Source of the DNA: Flavobacterium palustre
GTDB lineage: Bacteria > Bacteroidota > Bacteroidia > Flavobacteriales > Flavobacteriaceae
Assembly (NCBI RefSeq): GCF_014639535.1
Contig: NZ_BMGA01000008.1
Span: forward strand, 1 to 64,000
DNA: 64,000 bases
Direction: 5' to 3'
Shown: positions 42,936-50,072 of the stretch, one piece after another
How positions within the stretch are numbered: position 1 is the first letter of the stretch
How the letters are laid out: each line of letters opens with the position of its first letter
Program-made: the position numbers and the translations under genes
The notes under the pieces: generated by a model
What the model saw: only the letters and a program-made list of their open reading frames with translations
What the model was told of the DNA's origin: nothing
The model's database searches: none

Positions 42936-44495
42936 ATGAAAAATAACATCTTATTATTGTTGGCGTTTTCTTTGGCGTCATTAGGATATGGCCAGCAGAC
43001 TATACCTCAAAATTCCAAATTAAAAATCACAAGAAACATCGAAGATAATACGGCAACCAGAATAGTGGTTCAAAGTACAACAGATGAATTGAATTATATC
43101 CATAAAGATAGTTTGAAGTCTCAAATAGGCTTAGGGAATGTGGATAATACCTCAGATTTGAATAAGCCTATTTCTAGTGCTACGCAATCTGCGTTAAACT
43201 TAAAATTGAATTCTAGTGCATTAACATTACAATCAGTATTAAATCAAGGCAATACTTACACCGTAGATTCAGGCAATTCTGCTTTGAATATGTCAACAGG
43301 TACAATTAATAACAGAATATTTGATATAACATCAGGCGATGGAACAAATAATGGTAAGTTTGGAGTAACAAAATTTGGATCATATTTGCAATCCGATTAT
43401 TCCATGTCTAGTGGATGGTTTTCAACAGTTAATACATATAATGGAAAGTTTAATATATTTCAGGATTACAATGCTGGTGTATATTCAACTACAATTGATA
43501 TGGTTGACCCAGTAGCTGTAACAACTTTAAGATTTCCTGCTAAACAAGCAGGTGTATATACTTTAGCTACTACTTTTGATGTTGCGATACCTGTTTCTTC
43601 TTCAGTATCAGGTATAGTTAATAATACTTCTCTACAAGAATTAGGAGGAGTTGATAAATTAATTAATGGAGTTAGAATCGGCAAAGGAAATACCTCCTTA
43701 GCAACTAATACTGCTTTAGGATTAAATACTTTAAATACTATATCATCAGGATCTCATAATACCGCAATTGGGAATGTTTCCCTACGTTATACTGACACAG
43801 GAGCTTATAATACTTCGGTAGGATCGAAATCTTTAGAATTAAATACTTCAGGAGGGTTCAATACTTCATTAGGAGCATATTCATTAGCTAAAAACACAAC
43901 CGCGGGTAATAATACTGGTGTAGGATATGGTTCCTTTTATAATAATATAACTGGCACTTCTAATACAGGATTAGGTTCGTCAACAGGTTATAATGCGGTT
44001 TCATCATTTAATACATTTATAGGATCTGGTGCAGGTTCAGGCGTAGTAGGTACACCTATTAGCGGCGGCAACAATACTTTTGTTGGAGCAAGTGCAGGCG
44101 CTAGAATTAGTACTGGAGCTAATAATGTTATAGTAGGCTCTACAACGGATAATACTCAATTAGGAACTATTACAACGGGGTCTAACAATGTTATATTAGG
44201 TACTGCAATTACTGGTATTACCACAGGTTCGGGAAATGTTATAGTAGGTAAAGTTGCAGGATTAGCCTCAAATCTTAATAATAATGTTGTATTAGCTAAT
44301 GGTGTTGGTAATATAGCAGCACAACATGATGGTACAAATTGGACTTTTTCCGGACAAATTAACAAATCTAATTTAGACACTGCACCTACATCATCTACTG
44401 ATGTTGGAACAACAGGTCAAATTAGAATAACTTCAGACTATATATATGTATGCGTTGCCACAAACACGTGGGTTAGAACAGCTTTAACTTGGTAA
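42936..44495 (+). CDS. Exported tail-fibre/YadA-head-like repeat protein
   Basis: 519 residues. Starts with a Sec signal peptide (NNILLLLAFSLASLGYGQ). A middle beta region is followed by about ten YadA-head/collagen-like turns of about 24 residues (NTALGLNTLN, NTAIGNVSLRYTDTG, NTSVGSKSLELNTSG), then a C-terminal part ending VCVATNTWVRTAL. Such Flavobacteriaceae phage fibres often resemble host surface proteins. It could be a virion fibre or an exported lysogen surface protein. Confidence 0.75.
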   Translation: MKNNILLLLAFSLASLGYGQQTIPQNSKLKITRNIEDNTATRIVVQSTTDELNYIHKDSLKSQIGLGNVDNTSDLNKPISSATQSALNLKLNSSALTLQSVLNQGNTYTVDSGNSALNMSTGTINNRIFDITSGDGTNNGKFGVTKFGSYLQSDYSMSSGWFSTVNTYNGKFNIFQDYNAGVYSTTIDMVDPVAVTTLRFPAKQAGVYTLATTFDVAIPVSSSVSGIVNNTSLQELGGVDKLINGVRIGKGNTSLATNTALGLNTLNTISSGSHNTAIGNVSLRYTDTGAYNTSVGSKSLELNTSGGFNTSLGAYSLAKNTTAGNNTGVGYGSFYNNITGTSNTGLGSSTGYNAVSSFNTFIGSGAGSGVVGTPISGGNNTFVGASAGARISTGANNVIVGSTTDNTQLGTITTGSNNVILGTAITGITTGSGNVIVGKVAGLASNLNNNVVLANGVGNIAAQHDGTNWTFSGQINKSNLDTAPTSSTDVGTTGQIRITSDYIYVCVATNTWVRTALTW

Positions 44496-44506
44496 AATAA
44501 ATAATT

Positions 44507-44848
44507 ATGAAGAAATTTTTAGATCTTTTATTAGGTACATCCGATGTACCTACCTATATGGCAGCCTTGTTATTTGCATTGATAGGCGTAGCCATTGTGT
44601 TGCTGCTAAAATCTAAGAAAAGAGATAAAAACAGCCCTAATACACCGTATCATTTTGATGTTTGGTTTTTAATCCAGGACAACTTGAAAGAAATCATTTT
44701 AGGGTTGCTGTTAATCCTTATGGCGCTGCGTTTCTCAATGGAGTACGCAGGTGAAAATTTAACGATGTACTATGCTTTTGGTGTTGGATTGTCGTTGCAA
44801 AAGGTTTCGAGCTGGATTTCTAATGTTGAATTGAAAGCAAGGCAGTAA
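44507..44848 (+). CDS. Holin-like membrane protein
   Basis: 113 residues with two to three membrane segments (YMAALLFALIGVAIVLLL, EIILGLLLILMALRF, and a weaker MYYAFGVGLSLQ). Lies directly before the endolysin, the usual place of a holin. The lysis role is inferred. Confidence 0.65.
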   Translation: MKKFLDLLLGTSDVPTYMAALLFALIGVAIVLLLKSKKRDKNSPNTPYHFDVWFLIQDNLKEIILGLLLILMALRFSMEYAGENLTMYYAFGVGLSLQKVSSWISNVELKARQ

Positions 44849-44865
44849 CTTTTTAAAAATAAATT

Positions 44866-45372
44866 ATGACAGCAAAATTATTTGTAGATAAAAACCTCCC
44901 ACACGCTAAGAGCGTAGAGCAAAAAACAGGACTTACAGCCGTTGCAATATTAACTCAGGCAGCACTTGAAAGCGCATGGGGGAAAGTGGCACCAGGAAAT
45001 ATGTTTTTTGGAGTAAAAGACACGGATGGCATTAACGGAAATGAGCAGCTAATCACGACAACGGAATATACCAGGACTGCTAAAAATCCGATGCCTGTTC
45101 CTATATCGTCAACTCCTGTTTTGATTAAGGGAGTTAAAATGTTCAAGCATAAGGGCAAGGACTATTTTAGAAAATACAATAGTCCGGAGGATTCGTTTAA
45201 TGATCACGCGCAATTCTTTTTTAAGAATAAACGCTATACCAAGGCTTTAGCCGTAAGAGGAGACTATAACCGCTTTTTTGAAGAAATCGCAAAGGCCGGA
45301 TATGCCACCGACCCGAACTACGCTGACACCTTAAAGGCGGTTGCAAAGTCGGTCGTTAAATACATTAAGTAA
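44866..45372 (+). CDS. Endolysin, FlgJ-type N-acetylglucosaminidase
   Basis: 168 residues. LTAVAILTQAALESAWGKVA carries the catalytic Glu of the glucosaminidase family (ESAWG), with NMFFGVKD and YNSPEDSFNDHAQFF downstream, typical of FlgJ-like muramidases. Cleaves cell wall glycan at lysis. Between holin-like and spanin-like genes. Confidence 0.88.
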   Translation: MTAKLFVDKNLPHAKSVEQKTGLTAVAILTQAALESAWGKVAPGNMFFGVKDTDGINGNEQLITTTEYTRTAKNPMPVPISSTPVLIKGVKMFKHKGKDYFRKYNSPEDSFNDHAQFFFKNKRYTKALAVRGDYNRFFEEIAKAGYATDPNYADTLKAVAKSVVKYIK

Positions 45373-45373
45373 G

Positions 45374-45946
45374 ATGAAAGAAGGATTTTACATTTTGATT
45401 TTAATGGCTTGTTTGGGCTGTAAAACCAAGGAGGTAACGGTTGCAAAATCATTTGAAAAAGAAAGCGCTGCTATGAGCCGGCACTTTGATTCGTTGTTTC
45501 AATTGTCTTTAAAAATGCAAATGGAATGGCAAAGGAATCAATCGTCATTGGTGGATAAGCTGAGCCTGTCGAGCTTGGCAGAACCGGACAGCTCAGGCAA
45601 TCGAAAGCCGTTTCATTACAAGCATTTTGTTGATGGACAACTGAAAGAAGAAATCTTTTTACAGGGTGGCGAAATCAATAAAGAAACGTCTAAAAATGAA
45701 TCAAAGGATTCCGGCAAGCTAAAAGAAGATAAAGCCGAAAGCGGACAGTTTGAAAGCGATGTAGGCGCAAAAGCTGCATCGGACAAAAGCACAACAGATA
45801 AGAATAAGAAAGCTGAAGTAAAAGGCTTTCAGTTTGGATTCTATGTTTGGCTGTTTGCTATTATCATTGCGCTATTGGTTTTGCGCTGGATAGCCAAGAA
45901 ATTTAAACTTTTAGACAGGTTTAAATTGAATTTAAAGGGGGATTAA
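45374..45946 (+). CDS. Unimolecular spanin-like lipoprotein
   Basis: 190 residues from MKEGFYILILMACLGC at 45374 (start just after the endolysin stop). The N-terminal lipobox (ACLGC) and a C-terminal membrane segment (FYVWLFAIIIALLVLRWI), joined by a charged helical middle, are the layout of u-spanins, which link outer and inner membranes and fuse them at lysis. The assignment is from topology and position. Confidence 0.65.
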   Translation: MKEGFYILILMACLGCKTKEVTVAKSFEKESAAMSRHFDSLFQLSLKMQMEWQRNQSSLVDKLSLSSLAEPDSSGNRKPFHYKHFVDGQLKEEIFLQGGEINKETSKNESKDSGKLKEDKAESGQFESDVGAKAASDKSTTDKNKKAEVKGFQFGFYVWLFAIIIALLVLRWIAKKFKLLDRFKLNLKGD

Positions 45947-45973
45947 ATAGTCCCCCAGCATTAAAATAAAGCT

Positions 45974-46072
45974 TCTCACACCTAATTTTAATCACAGAGC
46001 CCACAGGCTACTGGAGGACATAAGTCTTTCAGTGCTTGTGGGCTTTGCTGTTTGTGATAATAAGGTGTGAGA
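45974..46072 (+). ncRNA. 99-nt nested hairpin upstream of the Mom-like operon
   Basis: Five nested stems: TCTCACACCT/AGGTGTGAGA (45974-45983 with 46063-46072, 10 bp perfect), ATCACA/TGTGAT (45991-45996 with 46053-46058), AGCCCACA/TGTGGGCT (45998-46005 with 46037-46044), ACTG/CAGT, and AGGAC/GTCTT closing an ATAA loop. Such a long structure should fold in RNA. It lies between lysis genes and the ATPase/GNAT operon. It may be a regulatory RNA, a 5' control element or a processing site. Confidence 0.6.
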
Positions 46073-46106
46073 GTGACAAAGGTAAAACAATAAACGATAA
46101 ATAAAA

Positions 46107-46241
46107 ATGGCAGAAAAAAAGAAATTTAACTACAAAGAGCAATATGGCGTTATTGTGATTTGTGAAACCGAAACAGAACAAAAAAAAGTCTTCGAAGATT
46201 TACAAAAAAAAGGGCATAAACTTAAAGTAGTTACGGTATGA
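46107..46241 (+). CDS. 44-aa protein coupled to the ATPase/GNAT gene
   Basis: MAEKKKFNYKEQYGVIVICE start; the body (ETEQKKVFEDLQKKGHKL then KVVTV) reads as a compact betaalphabeta unit. The stop overlaps the ATPase start as ATGA, showing translational coupling. No function known; place suggests a partner or regulator of the modification enzymes. Confidence 0.65.
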   Translation: MAEKKKFNYKEQYGVIVICETETEQKKVFEDLQKKGHKLKVVTV

Positions 46242-46933
46242 TAATGAAAGTAGAACACAACGGAAAAGATTTTGAGAGCTACCGCGCGCAAAGAGTAAAA
46301 TCCCTTTTTAACGCCGAAAGCGGTGCTAACTGGGTAAATGAATTTAGTATTGACATTGACGACATTGACTGGGGCATTGGCCTAATTGTGGGCGCTTCCG
46401 GGAGTGGTAAAACGTCCATCGGCAAACAGTTTTTTGGTACCGATAAAATCATTAACCTTTATGAAGGTTGGGACAACTCTAAACCCATAGTTGACTGTAT
46501 CGCCCCCGATGGCGATTTTAATCAAGTAACGGCCGCACTTTCGGCGGTTGGCTTGGGCGACGTCCCTAGTTGGCTACGCCCATTTAAGGCACTGTCTAAC
46601 GGCCAGCAGTTTCGGGCAGGACTGGCGCGTTTAGTAACCGAAGCGCCGGGCGAGGTTGTTGTTGACGAATTTACATCGGTAATTGACCGCCAAATTGCCA
46701 AAATTGGGGCTTTGGCTTTTGCCAAGAGTTGGCGAAAGAACCAAGGCAAAAAAGTAATTTTATTATCCTGCCATTATGACGTTATCGAATGGCTTCAACC
46801 AGACTGGGTGTATGACGTAAACACCAAAGTATTAAAAAAAAAATTGCCGTCGGGAAACGACCGGATATCCAACTTGACATTTGGAAGGTCAACGGAACTT
46901 ACTGGAAGTTTTTTAAAGAGCATTACTATTTAG
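46238..46933 (+). CDS. ABC-type ATPase (COG2401-like), zero-frame product
   Basis: 231 residues. Walker A GASGSGKT (52-59), ABC signature LSNGQ (119-123), Walker B EVVVDEFTSVID (139-150) and a switch HYD (LLSCHYD). Resembles the ATPase half of COG2401 proteins, where an ABC ATPase is fused to an acetyltransferase domain. After the A10 run at 46834-46843 the zero frame gives a short non-conserved tail, while the -1 frame continues into the GNAT domain. Probably only the first about 200 residues are the true ATPase domain. Confidence 0.82.
   Translation: MIMKVEHNGKDFESYRAQRVKSLFNAESGANWVNEFSIDIDDIDWGIGLIVGASGSGKTSIGKQFFGTDKIINLYEGWDNSKPIVDCIAPDGDFNQVTAALSAVGLGDVPSWLRPFKALSNGQQFRAGLARLVTEAPGEVVVDEFTSVIDRQIAKIGALAFAKSWRKNQGKKVILLSCHYDVIEWLQPDWVYDVNTKVLKKKLPSGNDRISNLTFGRSTELTGSFLKSITI
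46834..46843 (+). other. A10 slippery run joining ATPase and GNAT frames
   Basis: The zero frame reads GTA TTA AAA AAA AAA TTG; the -1 frame reads AAA AAA ATT GCC GTC GGG AAA CGA CCG, opening straight into the GNAT domain's conserved N-terminal part (RPDIQLDIWKVNG). Could be ribosomal -1 shift, RNA polymerase slippage, or a homopolymer error in the assembly. Confidence 0.6.
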
Positions 46934-46935
46934 AT

Positions 46936-47361
46936 TTGCCTCACCCACCGGCGGCGGAGTACTTTGTAGGCACGGTTAACGGGGAACTGGTGGCACACGT
47001 GGCCGTTTGTCCCATGTTTACGGCTAAAGCATACCGCGCCACACGTTTGGTTGTTATGCCGGAGTGGCAGGGAGCGGGCGTTGGAACTGCATTTTTAAAT
47101 GAGGTGATGCAATATCATTTAGACGGTCACGGCCGTTGCAACCGGGAGTACTACACTTTTTTCCATACCTCACACCCTCAACTTTGTGGCTATTTGCGCC
47201 ACTCGGACAAATGGGAACAAACCGGAGCGATGCTTTATGGAAGCAACAAAAAGCGTAGCGGAGAAAGTATTATTAAGACCGGAAAAAAAGGTGGTATTAC
47301 CGGCTGTGGCTACGGCGGCCACTTTAGAGCGGTTCAGAGTTTTAAATATTTAGGAAAATGA
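46936..47361 (+). CDS. GNAT acetyltransferase domain (Mom-like), -1 frame
   Basis: From a TTG at 46936 this gives 141 residues, but the frame opens earlier (RPDIQLDIWKVNG, YWKFFKEHYYLD), and these residues match the start of COG2401/Mom-type domains (W..F..HYL). The acetyl-CoA loop is VVMPEWQGAGVGTAFL. Mu Mom, a GNAT-fold enzyme, modifies adenine in DNA; this protein may do similar work with the fused ABC ATPase. Its stop overlaps the formyltransferase ATG (ATGA). Confidence 0.75.
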   Translation: MPHPPAAEYFVGTVNGELVAHVAVCPMFTAKAYRATRLVVMPEWQGAGVGTAFLNEVMQYHLDGHGRCNREYYTFFHTSHPQLCGYLRHSDKWEQTGAMLYGSNKKRSGESIIKTGKKGGITGCGYGGHFRAVQSFKYLGK

Positions 47362-48014
47362 AAAAAATAAAAGTTTTTATAAGTGGCCAAAAGTATTTTG
47401 GCGAACAGGTACTGCGCCTGTGTAATGAATTGGAATTTATTGAAGTTGTGGGCGTGTGCGCGCCGATGGACGATAAGTATATTACTAAGACAGCGCGGCT
47501 GTTTTCTATTCCTGTTATCCCCGCCGGCACATTAAACGGCGATACGATGCCCGAAAATGTTGATTTGGGTATAACTGCCCACTCATTCGATTATATTGGC
47601 AAGCGTACACGCTATAAGGCCAAAATTGGTTGGATTGGGTACCACCCCAGTTTATTGCCACGACATCGTGGACGCTCATCAATTGAATGGGCGGTGCGTA
47701 TGCGTGACGCTATAACGGGCGGTACGGTGTTTTGGCTCAATAGCGGCATTGACAGGGGCGATATTGCCGCGCAGGATATTTGTTTCATTGATCCAAAATT
47801 GTACGGCCTAGAGCCAAAAAAAGCGGCAAAAATACTCTGGGAGCATGAATTGCAGGACATGGGGCTACGCCTGCTTACCGAAACGCTAACAGATATTAGC
47901 CGGGGGATTATAACCAAGCGACCGCAAAAGCGGGAGTTTAGCACCTTTGAGCCTAATACAGACACCAAGGATGTATTTAAACCTGATTTGTTGATGTTGG
48001 AGCCTCACAAATAA
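47358..48014 (+). CDS. Formyltransferase-family protein (Fmt/PurN fold)
   Basis: 218 residues. A formyl_trans_N pattern: VFISGQKYFGEQVLRLCNEL at the start, GYHPSLLPRHRGRSSIEWAV in the middle and NSGIDRGDIAAQ with the catalytic Asp. The usual Asn two residues before the His of HPSLLP is Gly here (IGYHPS instead of INIHPS), so the chemistry may differ. Family members transfer formyl from 10-formyl-THF. Coupled to the ATPase/GNAT gene, it may provide or modify the group placed on DNA; inference. Confidence 0.82.
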   Translation: MKKIKVFISGQKYFGEQVLRLCNELEFIEVVGVCAPMDDKYITKTARLFSIPVIPAGTLNGDTMPENVDLGITAHSFDYIGKRTRYKAKIGWIGYHPSLLPRHRGRSSIEWAVRMRDAITGGTVFWLNSGIDRGDIAAQDICFIDPKLYGLEPKKAAKILWEHELQDMGLRLLTETLTDISRGIITKRPQKREFSTFEPNTDTKDVFKPDLLMLEPHK

Positions 48015-48015
48015 A

Positions 48016-48036
48016 AAAGCCCCGCTTTGGGGCTTT
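48016..48036 (+). terminator. Terminator of the late/modification operon
   Basis: AAAGCCCC (48016-48023) pairs with GGGGCTTT (48029-48036) directly after the formyltransferase stop. Confidence 0.75.
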
Positions 48037-48120
48037 AAATGCTTTTTAAATGATATTTAAAAGTTGTTTAGATATGTGTTAAGCATTTTAATTGTTTAAT
48101 ATGTATTTTATTTTTTTTGG

Positions 48121-48160
48121 TACTTTTCGTTTTGAAATTGAATATTTTTCGTTTTTCCGA
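48121..48160. promoter_or_regulatory. Right-end transposase-binding-like motifs
   Basis: On the minus strand CGGAAAAACGAAAAATATTC and AAAACGAAAAGTACC echo the CCGAAAAAG/TCGAAAAAG motifs of the left end in inverted orientation. Expected for Mu-type ends. Confidence 0.45.
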
Positions 48161-48165
48161 TTATA

Positions 48166-48240
48166 CTCCCGATTTTTTATCGGGAAGCGGGAGCCTACAG
48201 CCCGACCCTGGTGGAACGGAGTGGAAGCAGGGGCACGCCC
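48166..48240. repeat. Right half of a dispersed chromosomal repeat split by the prophage
   Basis: CCCGATTTTTTATCGGG and the following AGCCTACAGCCCGACCC, GCACGCCC are typical of Flavobacterium intergenic repeats whose first half (GATGGCAGCGGAGCTCTCC) lies at 9765-9783. Joining both halves across the phage restores one palindromic element. Confidence 0.5.
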
Positions 48241-48258
48241 AAAAAAAAAGTCATAAAA

Positions 48259-48289
48259 AAAATCCGACTGGTTTGCACCAATCGGATTT
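48259..48289 (-). terminator. Terminator of lpd
   Basis: On the minus strand AAATCCGA pairs with TCGGATTT with an inner TGGT/ACCA pair, followed by a T-run. Same stem as the VOC-gene terminator at 7526-7561. Confidence 0.75.
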
Positions 48290-48333
48290 CTATAATTATA
48301 AGGATGAGATTGCCCCCTTCCTCGCAATGACTA

Positions 48334-49722
48334 CTAAATGTGAATTACCTCACCGTAAGCAGCGGCTACAGCTTCCATAACTGCTTCACTCATTGTTGGG
48401 TGTGGGTGGATCGCTTTAAGGATTTCGTGACCTGTAGTTTCCAGTTTACGGGCTACAACTGCCTCAGCAATCATATCAGTAACTCCGGCACCAATCATGT
48501 GACATCCTAACCACTCACCGTATTTAGCATCGAAAATTACTTTTACAAATCCATCAGCATTTCCTGATGCTTTTGCTTTTCCTGATGCTACGAATGGGAA
48601 TTTTCCAATTTTTAAATCGTATCCTTTTTCTTTAGCTGCTTTTTCAGTTAAACCTACAGAAGCAATTTCAGGAGTAGCATAAGTACAACCCGGTACGTTT
48701 CCGTAATCGATAGCTTCTACGTGCATACCAGCAATTTTCTCTACACAGTTGATTCCTTCAGCAGAAGCTACGTGAGCCAAAGCCTGTCCCGGAGTAACAT
48801 CACCAATAGCGTAGTAACCTGGGATGTTAGTTGCGTTGTAAGCGTTTACTAAGATTTTATCTCTGTCAGTAGCAATACCTACTTCTTCTAATCCGATGTT
48901 TTCAATGTTCGTTTTGATACCAACAGCTGATAATAAAATATCTGCTTCAAGAATTTCTTCTCCTTTAGCGGTTTTAACGAATGCTTTTACTCCTTTTCCT
49001 GTAGTATCAATTTTCTCAACAGAAGAGTTTGTCATAACAGTAATTCCGGATTTTTTCAAAGCTTTTTCAAATTCTTTAGAAATATCCTCGTCTTCTACAG
49101 GAACTACGTTTGGCATAAACTCAACGATAGTAACCTCAGTTCCCATAGAGTTATAGAAGTGAGCAAATTCCACTCCGATAGCTCCTGAACCAACAATAAT
49201 CATCTTTTTAGGTTGTTCCGGTAAAGTCATTGCCTGACGGTAACCAATTACTTTCACACCATCTTGTGGTAAGTTTGGCAACTCACGAGAACGAGCTCCG
49301 GTAGCAATAATAATATGATCCGCACTGTATTCAGTAACTTTTCCGTCTTTATCAGTAACGTCTAATTTTTTTCCTGGTTTTAATTTTCCAAAACCATTAA
49401 TAACGTCGATTTTGTTTTTCTTCATCAGGAAAGTAATTCCTTTACTCATTCCATCAGCAACATTACGGCTACGTTTGATAACAGCAGGGAAATCCTTGTC
49501 AAATTCAGAAACAGTTAATCCGTAATCGGAAGCGTGTTTTAGATAATCAAAAACCTGAGCCGATTTCAATAATGCTTTTGTTGGGATACAACCCCAGTTC
49601 AAACAAACTCCACCTAAGTTTTCTTTTTCAACTACGGCTACTTTAAAGCCTAATTGTGATGCTCTAATGGCAGTTACATATCCGCCGGGACCACTTCCTA
49701 AAACAATAACGTCGTATTTCAT
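48334..49722 (-). CDS. lpdA: Dihydrolipoamide dehydrogenase
   Basis: 462 residues. E3 subunit of 2-oxoacid dehydrogenase complexes; reoxidises dihydrolipoamide with NAD+. FAD motif GSGPGGYVTAIRASQLG, redox disulfide GGVCLNWGCIPTKALLK (CxxxxC), NAD motif GSGAIGVEFAHFYNSMG, and C-terminal HPHPTMSEAVMEA with the catalytic His-Glu of the partner subunit. Single gene with its own terminator. Confidence 0.96.
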   Translation of the reverse strand: MKYDVIVLGSGPGGYVTAIRASQLGFKVAVVEKENLGGVCLNWGCIPTKALLKSAQVFDYLKHASDYGLTVSEFDKDFPAVIKRSRNVADGMSKGITFLMKKNKIDVINGFGKLKPGKKLDVTDKDGKVTEYSADHIIIATGARSRELPNLPQDGVKVIGYRQAMTLPEQPKKMIIVGSGAIGVEFAHFYNSMGTEVTIVEFMPNVVPVEDEDISKEFEKALKKSGITVMTNSSVEKIDTTGKGVKAFVKTAKGEEILEADILLSAVGIKTNIENIGLEEVGIATDRDKILVNAYNATNIPGYYAIGDVTPGQALAHVASAEGINCVEKIAGMHVEAIDYGNVPGCTYATPEIASVGLTEKAAKEKGYDLKIGKFPFVASGKAKASGNADGFVKVIFDAKYGEWLGCHMIGAGVTDMIAEAVVARKLETTGHEILKAIHPHPTMSEAVMEAVAAAYGEVIHI

Positions 49723-50072
49723 TTCTATGTATTTTATTAGTTTTTTATTTGTAAAAAATGAAGTTTGTCCATGTGGTCTTCATCTTCTGCAGCTTACTAA
49801 ATTAATTGAGACTGCGAATTTAAGGATTTATTCTGTTTTTGAAACTCACAAAAGCACAAACTTTTAACAGAATGCTGTTTATAAACCACGATTTTTCGAA
49901 ATCTAACAAAATAGGCTTTGTTTCTTATATATTTTTAGAGATATGTCAATGATGTGTCTGGCTTTTAACCGCTAAGATTACAAAGTATTTCGCAAAGGAC
50001 TCAAAGCTTTGTGTTCTTTGTATTTTTAAAAAGAATGATTTGTATTGCGTTCTTTGCGGTTAAAATTTAAAA
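49723..50072. other. Intergenic gap upstream of lpd
   Basis: No gene. At about 49968-50070 there is an imperfect palindromic repeat with ACCGCTAAGA ... TTCTTTGCGGTT arms, typical of dispersed intergenic repeats. The rest should hold the lpd promoter. Confidence 0.5.

Larger units (their letters stand above)
9784..48165. mobile_element. Mu-like transposable prophage (about 38.4 kb)
   Basis: It contains repressor, MuA-type DDE transposase, MuB-type ATPase, Mu-type portal (DUF935), DUF1320, Mu F-like protein, contractile tail sheath and baseplate genes. Boundaries are proposed from the flanks: host-type repeat sequence ends with CTCC at 9780-9783 and resumes with CTCC at 48166-48169 (possible target duplication). 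Both proposed ends begin TATA read inward, and both carry CGAAAA-type motifs in inverted orientation. Boundaries are uncertain by about 10 bp. Gene content looks complete apart from the two A10 frameshift questions. Confidence 0.88.
48015..48333. other. Right prophage end and host junction, non-coding
   Basis: Holds the late terminator, an AT-rich phage end, the proposed end at 48165, the right half of a dispersed host repeat (48166-48240) and the lpd terminator. No gene is visible. Confidence 0.6.

Noticed and set aside
43700..44300. Tandem DNA repeats of about 72 bp
   Set aside because: These encode the YadA-head-like turns of the fibre; divergent at DNA level and explained by protein structure.
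42936..44495. Diversity-generating retroelement acting on the fibre genes
   Set aside because: No reverse transcriptase and no template/variable repeat pair is visible, although some Bacteroides Mu-like phages carry one.
46936..47361. GNAT frame as a pseudogene remnant
   Set aside because: Coding character is intact on both sides of one A10 run, and start/stop overlaps with neighbours are kept, so slippage or a read error is more likely than decay.
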